From Rubrivivax gelatinosus (lineage in GTDB: Bacteria > Pseudomonadota > Gammaproteobacteria > Burkholderiales > Burkholderiaceae_C), in the NCBI RefSeq assembly GCF_004340905.1, contig NZ_SLXD01000011.1, positions 147,795 through 211,794 of the forward strand: a stretch of 64,000 nt of DNA, read 5' to 3'. The first letter of the stretch is position 1; each line of letters begins with the position of its first letter. Below, one piece after another: positions 63,910 through 64,000 of this stretch. Below the pieces are notes generated by a model that was not told where the DNA came from, ran no database searches, and worked only from the letters and a program-made list of their open reading frames with translations. The translations under genes and the position numbers were made by a program.

Positions 63910-64000
63910 CTGTGAAGTGTCAACAGGTTCTTTCGGGGAACCAAGAGACGTGAGACCGGCGGCTTGAGGTCGATGCTGTGGTGTGGCCTGTGCCAGTTGT
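63906..64000 (-). CDS. IS481-like transposase, C-terminal end (runs off window)
   Basis: The minus strand reads NWHRPHHSIDLKPPVSRL and ends NLLTLHS before TAG at 63908-63906. This is the typical C-terminus of IS481-family DDE transposases. The IS terminus is probably TGTGAAGTGTCAA starting at 63911, which would make the stop codon come from host DNA at the DUF4197 end. Only about 30 codons are visible. Confidence 0.7.
   Translation of the reverse strand, partial: NWHRPHHSIDLKPPVSRLLVPRKNLLTLHS

Overview
The window is about 70% GC, dense in genes, and carries families typical of betaproteobacteria (RdgC, DUF3563, DUF1840, DUF4390, PilY1, YbeD-LipB-LipA). Together with an aerobic-type CobN cobaltochelatase this points to Burkholderiales, most likely the Rubrivivax/Leptothrix/Roseateles group. 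That placement is inference from gene content and codon bias, because no rRNA gene is present.

Left part (1-5553): the start of folE on the minus strand, then a plus-strand run of rsmB, a DUF4390 protein, an NtrY-like kinase and an NtrX-like regulator, ending at tRNA-Phe. A 5,986-bp integrated element (5554-11539) sits in the 3' end of tRNA-Phe. A perfect 48-bp direct repeat bounds it. It encodes a tyrosine integrase, a DUF4224 protein, an HUH rolling-circle replication protein, two XRE-type regulators and small unknown proteins, but no recognisable virion or packaging gene. tRNA-Gly follows attR.

Cobalamin island (11680-32896): two cobalamin riboswitches lie back to back near 17340-17865. 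The left one faces a minus-strand operon for a methyltransferase and B12 uptake (btuB-btuF-btuC-btuD). The right one faces a plus-strand operon for cobalt uptake and corrin assembly (cbiM-like, cobO, cobW, cobN, chlI/chlD, DUF1636). The chlI/chlD locus carries a complete -1 programmed-frameshift signal: slippery heptamer, 5-nt spacer and a very stable hairpin. One gene could therefore yield both the small and medium chelatase subunits. A chemotaxis receptor with a sigma-28-like promoter and a frameshifted thrE locus interrupt the island. Two tandem cobQ genes and cobU follow on the minus strand.

Right part (33031-64000): rdgC, a rhomboid protease, an HD-GYP protein and a PAS-GGDEF-EAL protein, housekeeping genes of unknown role, a complete minor-pilin cluster (pilE-fimT-pilV-pilW-pilX-pilY1), ruvB and ruvA separated by an opposite-strand copper chaperone, a two-component pair, phoH-ybeY, transporters, hemB, a structured leader before hemJ, a D,D-carboxypeptidase, and dat-ybeD-lipB-lipA. 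The window ends inside an IS481-like transposase.
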